NCBI RefSeq assembly: GCF_009649845.1
Contig: NZ_WJIE01000003.1
Location: 186,001 to 250,000, forward strand
Reading direction: 5' to 3'
DNA: 64,000 nucleotides
DNA from: Polyangium spumosum
GTDB lineage: Bacteria > Myxococcota_A > Polyangia > Polyangiales > Polyangiaceae
The position numbers and the translations under genes are program-made. The notes under the pieces are model-generated. The model worked only from the letters and a program-made list of their open reading frames with translations, was not told the origin of the DNA and made no database searches. Shown here piece after piece: positions 9,242 through 17,773 of the stretch; positions within the stretch are counted from its first letter, which is position 1, and the number at the start of each line of letters is the position of its first letter.

Positions 9242-11412
9242 AACGTCTTCAGAAAGGCGACGAGCGCCGCCCGATCCTCCTTCGAAAGGTGATCCGTGTG
9301 GCCCATGCGCTTGCCATTACGCTCGACGAGCTCCTCGAGCGTGGCCGCGCTGCCGTCGTGATAATAAGGCGCGCTGCCGGCGAGAAAGAGCAAGGAGGGC
9401 GTCTTGAACTTCCAGTCGCCCTCGGGCTCGGCGTCGAAGCGGGCCTTGTCGAAGGCCCACGGGCCGAGCCCCACGAGGGCGCGGTTCGTGTATTCGGTCC
9501 TCGGCAGGTGGCAGGTCGCGCAGCCGACGTTGGGGTCGTTGAAGAGGACCTCGCCGCGCTCCTCCTCGGCCGTCTTCTCGCGATTGTGACGCGGAGGCGG
9601 GACGAGGCCACGGCGGGCGAACGCCAGGATGGCCTCGGCGCGCGGGATCGTCTTGTCCGCGGAATGACTCAGCGGCCCGCCGCCGAGCCAGCGGTGAATG
9701 CCGAAGCCGATGATCACGCGGTGCTTCAGGTTGGGGCTCTCGCCCTTCCAGCCATAAGGGCCGTGCGCGGCGACGCGGCCCGCGAGCATCGGCGTCTGGC
9801 GCGGGACGCCCTTCATGAAGCCCTCGAACGCCTGCTTGTCCTCGAAGGCGTGTATCGCGCCCGGCTCGTATTTGCCCTTCTCGTCGAAGCTCTCCCGGAT
9901 GTCCTCGTGCCAGACGTGCCCGTCGTCTCGGCCCTCGGGGTGGCAGCCGGCGCAGGCGAACGCGTTGCTCACGAGCCAGTCGCGCGCATTGTAATAAAGC
10001 CGGCGGCCGAGGGCGGCCTGCTCGGGGAGGAAATCCGGGCCGAGAGAAAATATGGCAGGGGGCGCAGGTTCGTAGGGGGCGCGTTTGTCGTAGGCGTCGA
10101 GCCGGACGATCGCGAGGTCGTGGCTCGACCGGCAGAACACGAAGGCCGTGGCCTCGTCCTCGGAGAGCGCGATCCCCGTGGGCGCGCCGCAGCGGGTGTC
10201 GCCGGGTTTGTCCTTCTCGTCGTCGCTGCGCGTGGCGCCGAGGTCGTACTTGCGCAAGGCGCCGAGCGAGGGGTCGAGGGAGAGCGCGTCGAGCTCGACG
10301 AGGTGATCGGTGCCTTCGCTGGCGACGAGCAAGGTGCGCGTCTTCTTGCGATACACGACGGCGCGTGGCTGGACGAAGACCTCGCCGATCTGCGACGGCG
10401 CAGGGCCCGTGAGGTGCGGGTCGTCGTGCTCGAAGCCGAACTCGCTGATCGTCTTCTGAAACGATTTCGCCTGCATGACGAACCAGCGAGGCGCCCGCTC
10501 GGCGAGGGGGCGCTCCTCCACGACCGAGAGGATGTCGACGGTGTTCTGGCCATTCCACGCGCTCTCGCCCATCGCTCCGAGCGCGTGGCGCGGGACGAAG
10601 AGGCGGGCGCCGTCCGGCGAGAGGACGGCCGAATACGCGAGCGTCGCCGCCTCGCGCCGCAGAGGATCGGCCGGGGTGCGCAGCGGCGCGCCCGGGAAGG
10701 GGACGTCCTTCGCGCGCGCCTCGCCGTCGAGGGCGTCGATCCGCGTGAGCGCGGCGCGGACGAGGTGCGTCACGTACGCGGTTTTCCCGTCGGGCAAGGC
10801 GACGACGGCGCGAGGCTCGCGGGGGACGTCGAGGGTCCAGCGTTTCTTCAGCGTGCCGAGGTCGACGGCCGAGACGGCGTGTGCCCACGGCGAGGTGACG
10901 AGCGCGGTCGACGCGTCGGGGGTGATCGCGAGGCCCCAGGCGTCGGCAGGCAGCTCGACGCGGCCGAGCTCGACGAGGCCGGCGGCGGGATCGGGGCGCA
11001 TGACGAGCAGGAGGCCGGGGCCTTCGTACGGAGAGGCGAGATCGTCGCTCTTGCGGATACCACGCACCGTGACGAGGACCCGATCCCCCGTCGCGAGGAC
11101 GGCCGCCGGAGGGCCGGGCATGTGCACGGCGACGGGCGGGTTGCGGGCGTCGGCCGGGAGCGCGATACGCCGCACGACCTGTTGATCTTCGTCGGCGAGG
11201 TAAAGCGCGGGCTCGGAAGGAGAACGGACGAGCGCGCCTCCCTCCCGCACGATCACCGGCGCGGGGGCAGGGAATGCGCTGGGCGCGGCGCTCGCGGTCG
11301 GCGGCGGAGGTGGAGCGGAGGAGGACGTGCTCTCTTCGCCGGACTTGCAGGCCGCGAGGGCCACGAGCGTGGTGAGGCCAGCGAGGAGGAAGGTGGACGC
11401 GGTCGTTCGCAT
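9238..11412 (-). CDS. Di-haem cytochrome c lipoprotein with N-terminal beta-propeller (MauG/peroxidase-like)
   Basis: 724 residues from the ATG at 11412. The signal peptide ends in a lipobox (Ala-Leu-Ala-Ala-Cys), then a Ser/Pro/Ala-rich linker. Residues of about 60-430 show repeated YncE/WD-like beta-propeller blades. The C-terminal part carries two haem c motifs, Cys-Ala-Gly-Cys-His near residue 485 and Cys-Ala-Thr-Cys-His near 631, as in cytochrome c peroxidase/MauG proteins. The family moves electrons in the periplasm or oxidises peroxide or protein substrates. It is coupled by ATGA overlap to the secreted gene at 8666. Electron donor and substrate are unknown. Confidence 0.85.
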   Translation of the reverse strand: MRTTASTFLLAGLTTLVALAACKSGEESTSSSAPPPPPTASAAPSAFPAPAPVIVREGGALVRSPSEPALYLADEDQQVVRRIALPADARNPPVAVHMPGPPAAVLATGDRVLVTVRGIRKSDDLASPYEGPGLLLVMRPDPAAGLVELGRVELPADAWGLAITPDASTALVTSPWAHAVSAVDLGTLKKRWTLDVPREPRAVVALPDGKTAYVTHLVRAALTRIDALDGEARAKDVPFPGAPLRTPADPLRREAATLAYSAVLSPDGARLFVPRHALGAMGESAWNGQNTVDILSVVEERPLAERAPRWFVMQAKSFQKTISEFGFEHDDPHLTGPAPSQIGEVFVQPRAVVYRKKTRTLLVASEGTDHLVELDALSLDPSLGALRKYDLGATRSDDEKDKPGDTRCGAPTGIALSEDEATAFVFCRSSHDLAIVRLDAYDKRAPYEPAPPAIFSLGPDFLPEQAALGRRLYYNARDWLVSNAFACAGCHPEGRDDGHVWHEDIRESFDEKGKYEPGAIHAFEDKQAFEGFMKGVPRQTPMLAGRVAAHGPYGWKGESPNLKHRVIIGFGIHRWLGGGPLSHSADKTIPRAEAILAFARRGLVPPPRHNREKTAEEERGEVLFNDPNVGCATCHLPRTEYTNRALVGLGPWAFDKARFDAEPEGDWKFKTPSLLFLAGSAPYYHDGSAATLEELVERNGKRMGHTDHLSKEDRAALVAFLKTL

Positions 11413-11503
11413 CGGCGGGACCCGGTTACGCTCCAGGATAACCCGACATTCCAGGCGAAGGCCATCACCGGGCGCAGCGGTCGCGCCGCGAGAAATGGGT
11501 TTG

Positions 11504-12925
11504 TCAGGGTGCGCCGTTGCTGGCGAGGATGGCGTGCGCGACGAACCCGAGGACGAACCCGACGCCGAGCGCGATGAGGCCAAACGCGAAGGCGGCGCGG
11601 CGCGGGACGGCGTCCGCCGGGATGACGACCGCAGGCGCGGCGCGCGTGGCGCCCGGGATCTCGGCGAAGCTGACGCCGGGAGGACGGCCGAGCGGCGGAG
11701 CGACGGGCGGCGGAGCGACGGGCGGCGGGGCCACGAGCGGCGCGCCCGCGGGAGGGACGACGACCGCAGGCATCCCGACGGCAGGCGTGGGGCGGCGCAA
11801 GGCCGCAGGCGGGCCAGGGTCGGGGATGTCGGTGACGGCCGGCATCGGGACGGTCAGCGCCGCGGGAGGGCGCGCGGCGGGCGCCGGAGGGCCGAGGCGC
11901 ACGGAGGCCGGCGGCGGCGGGACGGCGGCGTCGGCGCCTTGGAAGGGGAGAAGCGTGGGCGCCGAGCCGAGGAGCGAGGAGACGGGGGCCGCCTGCGTCG
12001 GGGCGTCGGCGCCGTCGATCGTCACGTGGGAGCGGCCGAGGGCGCGGGCCTCGGCGAGGTCCTTCAGCATGAGCTCGATGCTCTCGTAACGCTCGGCGGG
12101 CCGGCGCTTGAGGGCGCGCATGACGATGGTGGTGAGGCGCTCGGCGGCGGGCTCGTCGACGCCGCCCTTGCGAGGCAACACGAGGGGCGGGGCCTCGTCG
12201 CTGAGCTTCTGGCGCGCGTACGCGAGGTCGTCCTGGTCGCCGAAGACGTTCCGGCCGGAGGCGGCGCGATAGAGGATCGCGCCGAGGGCGTAGACGTCGG
12301 CCGCGCCGCCGACCTCGCGCGAGTTCAGGAATTGCTCGGGCGCCATGTACGGGATGGTGCCGACGGCCATGTCGGCGCGGGTGATGCCGGTGAGCGTCTC
12401 CTCCTTGCCGCGTTTGTCCTCGGCCGGGTCGAGCAGGCGGGCGAGGCCAAAATCGATGAGCACGGCGCGGCGCTCTCCGCTCGCGAGGCGCCGCAGGATG
12501 ATGTTCTCGGGTTTGACGTCGCGGTGGATGATGCTCTCGTGGTGCAGGTCGGCGATGGCGCGCGCGACGCCCTCGCCGATGTCGAGGACCTCCTCGACGG
12601 AGAGGATGCCCTGTTTGTCGAGCAGGTCGGCGAGCGACGGGCCCTCGACGTACTCCATCACGAGCAGGAGGCCGAAGTCGGGATCGGTCGTCTGCTCGAT
12701 GACGCGCGAGACGTGATCACTCTCGACCTTGCCGAGCAGCAGCGCCTCGCGGCGGAAGCGCGTGACGAGGTGTGGATCCCGCGCGGCGTCGGGCAGGAGG
12801 CGCTTGATCGCGACCTGCGCGCCGGAGGGCTCCTTGGCGATCCACACCTCGCCCATGCCGCCCTCGGCGATCTTGCGCTCGAGGCGGTACTTGTCCCCAA
12901 TCATCACCCCCGGGACGAAGTCCAT
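11504..12925 (-). CDS. Membrane-anchored Ser/Thr protein kinase (Hanks type)
   Basis: 473 residues from the ATG at 12925 (a GTG at 12961 is less likely). The kinase domain spans about residues 10-275: glycine loop Ala-Glu-Gly-Gly-Met-Gly-Glu-Val, the VAIK lysine, catalytic His-Arg-Asp-Val-Lys-Pro-Glu-Asn, Asp-Phe-Gly and Ala-Pro-Glu, all intact, so it should be active. A long Pro/Ala-rich linker leads to one transmembrane helix near residues 440-465 and a very short tail, so the kinase faces the cytoplasm without an extracellular sensor. GCTAGCAT eight bases before the ATG could be the -10 element of a leaderless transcript. Substrate unknown. Confidence 0.92.
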   Translation of the reverse strand: MDFVPGVMIGDKYRLERKIAEGGMGEVWIAKEPSGAQVAIKRLLPDAARDPHLVTRFRREALLLGKVESDHVSRVIEQTTDPDFGLLLVMEYVEGPSLADLLDKQGILSVEEVLDIGEGVARAIADLHHESIIHRDVKPENIILRRLASGERRAVLIDFGLARLLDPAEDKRGKEETLTGITRADMAVGTIPYMAPEQFLNSREVGGAADVYALGAILYRAASGRNVFGDQDDLAYARQKLSDEAPPLVLPRKGGVDEPAAERLTTIVMRALKRRPAERYESIELMLKDLAEARALGRSHVTIDGADAPTQAAPVSSLLGSAPTLLPFQGADAAVPPPPASVRLGPPAPAARPPAALTVPMPAVTDIPDPGPPAALRRPTPAVGMPAVVVPPAGAPLVAPPPVAPPPVAPPLGRPPGVSFAEIPGATRAAPAVVIPADAVPRRAAFAFGLIALGVGFVLGFVAHAILASNGAP

Positions 12926-12933
12926 CGGCCGCG

Positions 12934-12941
12934 ATGCTAGC
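12934..12941 (-). promoter_or_regulatory. Candidate -10 element (GCTAGCAT)
   Basis: On the minus strand GCTAGCAT ends eight bases before the kinase ATG. It matches the GCTAGNNT pattern found before several other genes here. If it is a -10 box, the message would be leaderless or nearly so. Confidence 0.35.
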
Positions 12942-12985
12942 CGAGGTCGGGGTCCCGGCACGAAGAATTGGAGCGTTTTCCGCCC

Positions 12986-13588
12986 CTAGGGGCTCGGGGC
13001 ATATTCGACGGTCAAGGAGAACGCGTCGGCGCTGTCGACGACACAACCACGGCGAAGGCGCAGGGTGAACGTGTAGAGGTTCGTCCCGCGCCGGTACTGG
13101 GTCTCGTCGACGCCGAAGCGGAGGAAACCCGTGCCACACGCGGCCTCGGGCAGCGGCAGCGACGAGGTGGCGCACGTGGCCTGCTTGCGCGCCGGCCGGT
13201 CGCAGCGCTCGAGCTCGAGCGTGTAGTCGCCCTGGGGATCGAGCGGCGCGCGCACGGCGTACTCGGCGAACCACGAGACGCCGATGGGCTGCGTGATGTG
13301 GAAGTTCGGGGCCGGCGCGCTCACCCACGCGGCGCGCGCGAGCGGCTCGCCCTCGGCGAGCAGCGAGCCACAAGGATCGTCCGGGTCGACGTCGCTCCCC
13401 GGCTCGAGCGCCTCGCCTCCTTCGCATCTGCCCGCGTCGGAGCCGTTTTTTTTATCGACCTCGCTGGACCTGTCGAACGAAGCCGCGTCGTCGTCACCCT
13501 CCCCCGGCCCCGCGCAACCGGAGGCCACGAGGAGCAGCAAGAGCGCAGCGGATGGCCACAGGGACGGTCGAAGCATCATCGAATGCAT
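12986..13588 (-). CDS. Lipoprotein of unknown function
   Basis: 200 residues from the ATG at 13588. The signal peptide has a long Leu run and a lipobox (Ala-Ser-Gly-Cys), then an acidic linker and a beta-rich C-terminal domain with about six cysteines. The coding strand has a run of eight adenines near 13444-13451 (Lys-Lys-Asn), unusual in such GC-rich DNA and a possible slippage site. The next minus-strand gene is the kinase, 60 bp away; upstream lies the divergent metalloprotease gene. No family recognised. Confidence 0.75.
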   Translation of the reverse strand: MHSMMLRPSLWPSAALLLLLVASGCAGPGEGDDDAASFDRSSEVDKKNGSDAGRCEGGEALEPGSDVDPDDPCGSLLAEGEPLARAAWVSAPAPNFHITQPIGVSWFAEYAVRAPLDPQGDYTLELERCDRPARKQATCATSSLPLPEAACGTGFLRFGVDETQYRRGTNLYTFTLRLRRGCVVDSADAFSLTVEYAPSP

Positions 13589-13698
13589 GGTGTCCGGAGC
13601 TCTTGCAATCGAGATGCCCGGAAACGACGGGGACAGACGCGTGAAATGGGCGGCGCGTGGACGTTGACGGGGCAAACGAGCCTCCGTACTTCTGGAGG

Positions 13699-15315
13699 AT
13701 GTTCGGCGCGGGATCGGCACGCTCGGGGGTTCGGCAGGCGACGCGGATCGCGCTGGGCGCGCTCGTGATCGCGGGTTGTAGCGACACGGTCCAGGTGAAG
13801 CCGGGCGGGTCGGGCGCGCCGCCGCCCGAGGAGCCGCGGCTCTCGGGGACGTTGCTCTACTAGTCTGTCGCGTACGACCACGCGGCGGACGGGCTCGACT
13901 ATTCGAAGACGGCCCCGAGGCCGATCCGAGGCGCGCGGGTCGCGCTGCTCGACGCGACGAGCGACGAGGTGCTCGCGGAGACGACGTCGGACGGGGCGGG
14001 CCACTACGGCTTCGACTGGGAGGGCACGGCGCGCGTGAAACTCTGGGTCTACGCGCAGACGATGGAGCCGCCGATCGTCGTCGTGGACAACACCTCGGGC
14101 GACGCGACGTACGTGCTCGAGAGCGCGGAGGTCGTGGCGGAGGACGACACGACGCTCGACGTGGTGGCGACGACGGGCTGGACGGGGGTCTCGTACGGCA
14201 AGGCGCGGGTGGCGGCGCCGTTCTCGATCCTCGACGCGGCCTTCGCGGCGGCGCGGCGGTTCCTCGACGAGACCACGCCGAAGCCCGCGTTCCCGCGGCT
14301 CGAGATCAACTGGAGCGTGGACAACCGGCCGGAGGACGGGCTCGTCCTGCTCGGCCAGATCGGGACCTCGCACTGGGACGGCGAGGAGATCTACGTGCTC
14401 GGCAAGGAGAACGTGGACACGGACGAGTTCGACACGCACGTGCTGGTGCACGAGTGGGGTCATTCGTTCGAGGATCGGATCACGCGCTCGGATAGCTGGG
14501 GCGGCTCGCACGGCTACGGGGACGTGCTGGATCCGCGCCTCGCCTACAGCGAGGGGTTCTGCAACGCGCTCTCGGCGATGATCCTGGATCCGGACACGAT
14601 CTACAGCGACTCGATGGGCGCGGGGCAAGGCCACGGGTTCTGGGAGGACATCGAGGAGAACGACACGAGCGAGGGCGCGAAGCCGGGCTGGTACGCGGAG
14701 ACGACGGTGCAGAACGTGGTCTTCGACGTGTACGATAAAAACGTCGAGGCCTTCGACGGCGTCGAGCTCGGGCTACAAGGCGTCTATGCGGTGCTCATCG
14801 GCGAGCTGAAGACGACGCCGGCGATGGTGACGCTGTTTCCGTTCGTCGCGGGGCTGAAGAGCGCGCACCCGGACGCGGCGACGGCGATCGACGCGCTGGT
14901 CTCGCACCACGGCGCGGGCGCGGCGTTCGGGATCGATCCGGTGAAGGACGCGTGGGGCACGGGCGAGTCGCACGCGGCGGGAGATCCGGGGGCGCTGCCG
15001 GTGTTCGTGCCGGTCGAGGCGGGCGCGACGGTGAAGCTCACGTTGATCGGCGGGATCGATCCGGCGCTGCTCGGGCAGAACCGGTTCCTGCGCGTGAAGG
15101 GCACGGGCGCGCCGCTCGAGGTGCGCTCGAGCTCGCTGCACGACGTGGATCTGTATGTGTACCTGCGCGGCAAGGAGCTCGATGGCTCGGCGTCGTTGAG
15201 CGGCGAGGAGAGCGTCTCGTTCGCCACGCAGGAGGGGGAAGAGTACGTGGTGAACGTGCAGGGCTACGGAGAGGTCTCGGGCCCGTACGAGGCGACGATC
15301 GAGGTCCTTCCATGA
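13699..15315 (+). pseudogene. Zinc-metalloprotease-like lipoprotein gene interrupted by an in-frame amber codon
   Basis: One frame of 539 codons reads through except for a TAG at 13861-13863. Before it: a signal peptide with lipobox (Val-Ile-Ala-Gly-Cys) and a start of mature protein ending Gly-Thr-Leu-Leu-Tyr. Directly after it, in the same frame, protein-like sequence continues (Ser-Val-Ala-Tyr-Asp-His-Ala), then a beta-sandwich-like region and the zinc motif His-Glu-Trp-Gly-His at 14449-14463 with a Glu about 35 residues later (Tyr-Ser-Glu-Gly), as in gluzincin metallopeptidases. The end overlaps the next gene by ATGA, so the 3' part is still under coding constraint. A GAG-to-TAG change, a sequencing error or readthrough could explain it. 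A GTG at 13657 is an alternative start. Confidence 0.75.
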
Positions 15316-15839
15316 AGACGACGAACGTGAAACACGCGCTCTTGCTGCTCGCGGGTGTGGCGATCGCAGCCTGCGGGACGGTGGATCGAAAGGAGCCCGA
15401 TCACGGGGCGCCGGAGGCGAACGCGGGCAAGGGGCGCGAGACGCGCGAGGCGCGGACGCAGAAGCCGGGCGCGCCGGTGAAGGTGGAGGGCAAACTCGCG
15501 ACGTCGAGCGCGGCGCTGGTGGTCGCGTTCGGCGAGGACGCGAGCGACGTGACGGTGGAGGTCTGGGGCGTCGACGGTCTCGTGGTGACGAGCGAGAAGG
15601 AGCCGGTGCAAGGGCAGCGGTTCGCGCGAGGCGAGAAGGTGGACGTGGATGTGTCGTTCACGGCGCCGGCGACGCGGGCAGACCTGGCGGTGCGGGTGCG
15701 AGGGACGTTCGGAGGGCGGGTGCGCGAGCGGGTGCAGTCGTTCACGGTGAACGCGGGGGCGCCCAGCGCGACGCCGGCGCCGGGGGAGGTGAAGATGGGG
15801 CCGGATGGGAAGCCGGTGCGGGTGATGCGGGGGGAGTGA
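15312..15839 (+). CDS. Lipoprotein, partner of the metalloprotease gene
   Basis: 175 residues. The signal peptide has a lipobox (Ala-Ile-Ala-Ala-Cys), a charged low-complexity linker follows, then about 100 residues of beta-sandwich-like sequence rich in Val and Thr. The ATG overlaps the upstream stop (ATGA), so it is translationally coupled to the metalloprotease frame. No enzymatic motif is visible. A binding or chaperone role for the protease is inferred from coupling only. Confidence 0.7.
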   Translation: MKTTNVKHALLLLAGVAIAACGTVDRKEPDHGAPEANAGKGRETREARTQKPGAPVKVEGKLATSSAALVVAFGEDASDVTVEVWGVDGLVVTSEKEPVQGQRFARGEKVDVDVSFTAPATRADLAVRVRGTFGGRVRERVQSFTVNAGAPSATPAPGEVKMGPDGKPVRVMRGE

Positions 15840-15871
15840 GGAGACCTGGCGGAGGAGGATCGCTGGGGGTC

Positions 15872-16129
15872 GATGTCGGCGAGGATACCTGCAGGAGGTC
15901 TTTTGGTGGGGGTTGATGTCGGCGGAAATACCTGCAGGAAGTCTCTGGGTGGGGGTTGATGTCGGCGGAAATACCGGCAGGAGGTCTCTGGGTGGGAGTT
16001 GATGTCGGCGGAAATACCGGCAGGAGGTATTTTGGTGGGGGTTGATGTCGGCAGAAATACCTGCAGGAGGTATCTGGGTGGGGGTTGATGTAGGCGAGGA
16101 TACTGGCTGGTGGGGTTTTGGTGGGGGTC
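15872..16129. repeat. 43-bp direct tandem repeat, about six copies
   Basis: The unit starts GATGTCGGCGGAAATACC, then TGCAGGAGGTCTCTGGG and TGGGGGTT. Copies start at 15872, 15915, 15958, 16001, 16044 and 16087; the last is diverged. Each unit holds a CCTGCAGG or CCGGCAGG core within a small dyad (ATACC...GGTAT in the best copy). The period is not a multiple of three and minus-strand frames across it are Pro/His/Arg filler, so I call it non-coding. It fills the gap between the lipoprotein gene and the ATPase/nuclease-like pair. Confidence 0.9.
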
Positions 16130-16139
16130 GCCAGGCAAC

Positions 16140-16697
16140 CTACACGGTCGACAACCGGCGCGCCTTCACCCGGTCTCCAAACTCTTGATTCCACTCGTGG
16201 AGCGAGAGAATCAGACAGTCCTTGATGTAGAGATCCGCCTTCACCCAGCTTCGTCCCCGGGGTCCGGGCAGGCCGAGTGCCCTGCGCAGTTCATCGGCAG
16301 CGGTTCGGTAATACTTTGCCCGCTTCGCGGGCGGGAGCGCGTCACACGCGAAAAGGACGATGTACGTGATGCTGGTGCCCGCCGGGAGCGCGTCATCGAG
16401 GAGGAGGTGAAGAAACGTATCCTTCGCCTTCGGCGCCAAGCTCTCGTGAATGAGCTTCTTTTGCTTGAAGTCTTCGATCGAGCGCGCGGGATCTCCCTGC
16501 ACGTAGGGGTTGTCGGGATCCTTGATCTCGACGAGCCACAGCTCCTTCGTTTCCGGCCAGTGAAATACGAAGTCGACCTTCTTCCAGTGTTTGATCCCGT
16601 GTTCCTCGTCGTCGAAGCGCCAGGGCTCGGATACCGCGGAGACGTCGATCTCGAGGTCGCCGGTCTCCTCGTCACGCCACCACCGCTCTGCGGTCAC
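16140..16697 (-). CDS. PD-(D/E)xK-like protein, second gene of an ATPase pair
   Basis: 185 residues from a GTG at 16697 that overlaps the ATPase stop (GTGA), so translation is coupled. D42 in Lys-Val-Asp-Phe-Val-Phe, followed 15 residues later by E57-Ile-K59 in Leu-Val-Glu-Ile-Lys-Asp, fits the D...ExK core of PD-(D/E)xK nucleases, with predicted beta-strands at both motifs. There is no signal peptide. Known two-gene defence systems pair such an ATPase with a nuclease (for example Septu, whose nuclease is HNH, or PARIS, whose effector is TOPRIM-like); this pairing differs. The nuclease call is motif-based and unproven. Confidence 0.65.
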   Translation of the reverse strand: MTAERWWRDEETGDLEIDVSAVSEPWRFDDEEHGIKHWKKVDFVFHWPETKELWLVEIKDPDNPYVQGDPARSIEDFKQKKLIHESLAPKAKDTFLHLLLDDALPAGTSITYIVLFACDALPPAKRAKYYRTAADELRRALGLPGPRGRSWVKADLYIKDCLILSLHEWNQEFGDRVKARRLSTV

Positions 16698-17707
16698 TTC
16701 GCCCTCCCGAGCACGCGAGCGATGTCCTCGTCATACAGGCGCAAATTCTCCTCGTCGATGGCGTTGCGCGTCAACGCATCTGCCCGCTCGGCCACTTCTA
16801 CCTGGACCTTGTCCGCCTCCCGATAAAACGCGAAGAAGCGCGCCTCGCCAGGACGCTCTTGTAAATCCAGCTCCTTGAGGAGGAAATCACTGTGCGTCGC
16901 CAGGAAGATCTGAACGCCGATCTCCCGCGACAGGTGGAGCAGGAGGTCCACCAGGTCCTTGATTCGTACCGGGTTGATGTTCGCCTCCGGTTCGTCCCAG
17001 AACAGGAGGGAGCTCTGGCGCAAGGTGTCGTTCTCGATGAGCTGGAGCAAAAGCGCGAACTTGCGTAGCCCCTCGGCCAGCAGCGTGAATTCGAGCTTGC
17101 CTTGGTCGTTGCTCAGGTAGAAGTGTTCATTGCTGATCTCGATCTTGCCGCTGATCAGCGCCTCGATCTTCTTCCGGAGCGCGATCCTCTCCTTCGAAGG
17201 CTTGCCCTTGTTCACGGGCGAGAACGCGTGCACGAGGATGTCGCGGTAGGTCTCCTCGAAATAGATTTCCTTCTGGTCGTAAAGAGACCGGAATCCCGGT
17301 GCATGCGCGAGCATGTCCTTCGGAGGGATGAACACGCCCTTGCCGTCCTTCGGCGTCGGCGTCGCCCACTTGCTGGTGAAATCCGAAAACGAATCCACCG
17401 ATTGATTGCTGCTGAAGCGAAAGGACAGGTCGTGGCCATCTCGTACGAGGCGCACCCTCGCAGACTGCGCCTGGTTCGTACGGCGAACGAGCCGCCCCAG
17501 GCGCCGCGGCTCGGGTAAAAAGACACGCAAGAGCTTCTGCGCGATGTCGTTCTCGAGGCGATGCGCCTCCGTCACCGCGTAGAGGAGCTTGAGCAGATGT
17601 GTCTTCCCCGTCGCATTGGGACCGACGAACACGTTGAGCCCCGGGACGAAGTCCAGGCTCAAGGCATGAAAGACCGTGAAATTCTCCAGCTCCAGGTGGC
17701 TCAGCAC
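16694..17707 (-). CDS. AAA/ABC-type ATPase of the OLD/RecF-like group
   Basis: 337 residues from a GTG at 17707, with an AGGA ribosome site eight bases upstream. Walker A is Gly29-Pro-Asn-Ala-Thr-Gly-Lys-Thr36. A signature-like Glu-Gly-Leu-Arg-Lys precedes Walker B (Leu-Leu-Phe-Trp-Asp-Glu-Pro-Glu-Ala-Asn), and an H-loop Ala-Thr-His-Ser follows. This is the ATPase core seen in OLD, PtuA and AriA defence proteins. No TOPRIM or other nuclease domain is fused; the coupled downstream gene may supply it. Codon use is visibly less GC-rich than in the flanking genes, which suggests transfer. Confidence 0.85.
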   Translation of the reverse strand: MLSHLELENFTVFHALSLDFVPGLNVFVGPNATGKTHLLKLLYAVTEAHRLENDIAQKLLRVFLPEPRRLGRLVRRTNQAQSARVRLVRDGHDLSFRFSSNQSVDSFSDFTSKWATPTPKDGKGVFIPPKDMLAHAPGFRSLYDQKEIYFEETYRDILVHAFSPVNKGKPSKERIALRKKIEALISGKIEISNEHFYLSNDQGKLEFTLLAEGLRKFALLLQLIENDTLRQSSLLFWDEPEANINPVRIKDLVDLLLHLSREIGVQIFLATHSDFLLKELDLQERPGEARFFAFYREADKVQVEVAERADALTRNAIDEENLRLYDEDIARVLGRAK

Positions 17708-17773
17708 GATGTGGTCCTAGTCTCGGCGTTCCGGCTGCGTCAACCACCCCATGGGGTCGAGGAAGGCCCCCCG

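Noticed and set aside
9289-11577. Long plus-strand frame opposite the cytochrome gene
   Set aside because: The minus strand has two haem motifs, a lipobox and operon overlap; the plus frame has no motif and biased composition.
13444-13451. Run of eight T (A on the coding strand) as an intrinsic terminator
   Set aside because: It is inside a lipoprotein reading frame as Lys-Lys-Asn codons and no stem precedes it.
13861-13863. Amber codon read as pyrrolysine or as programmed recoding
   Set aside because: No Pyl genes or recoding structure are visible in the window; mutation or sequencing error is simpler.
15872-16129. CRISPR array
   Set aside because: Units are contiguous direct repeats with no unique spacers, and no cas gene is present.
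15742-16194. Minus-strand frames reading through the 43-bp repeats as Pro/His/Arg/Ser repeats
   Set aside because: The period shifts frame at each unit, there is no start signal, and the frames exist only because the repeat lacks stops.
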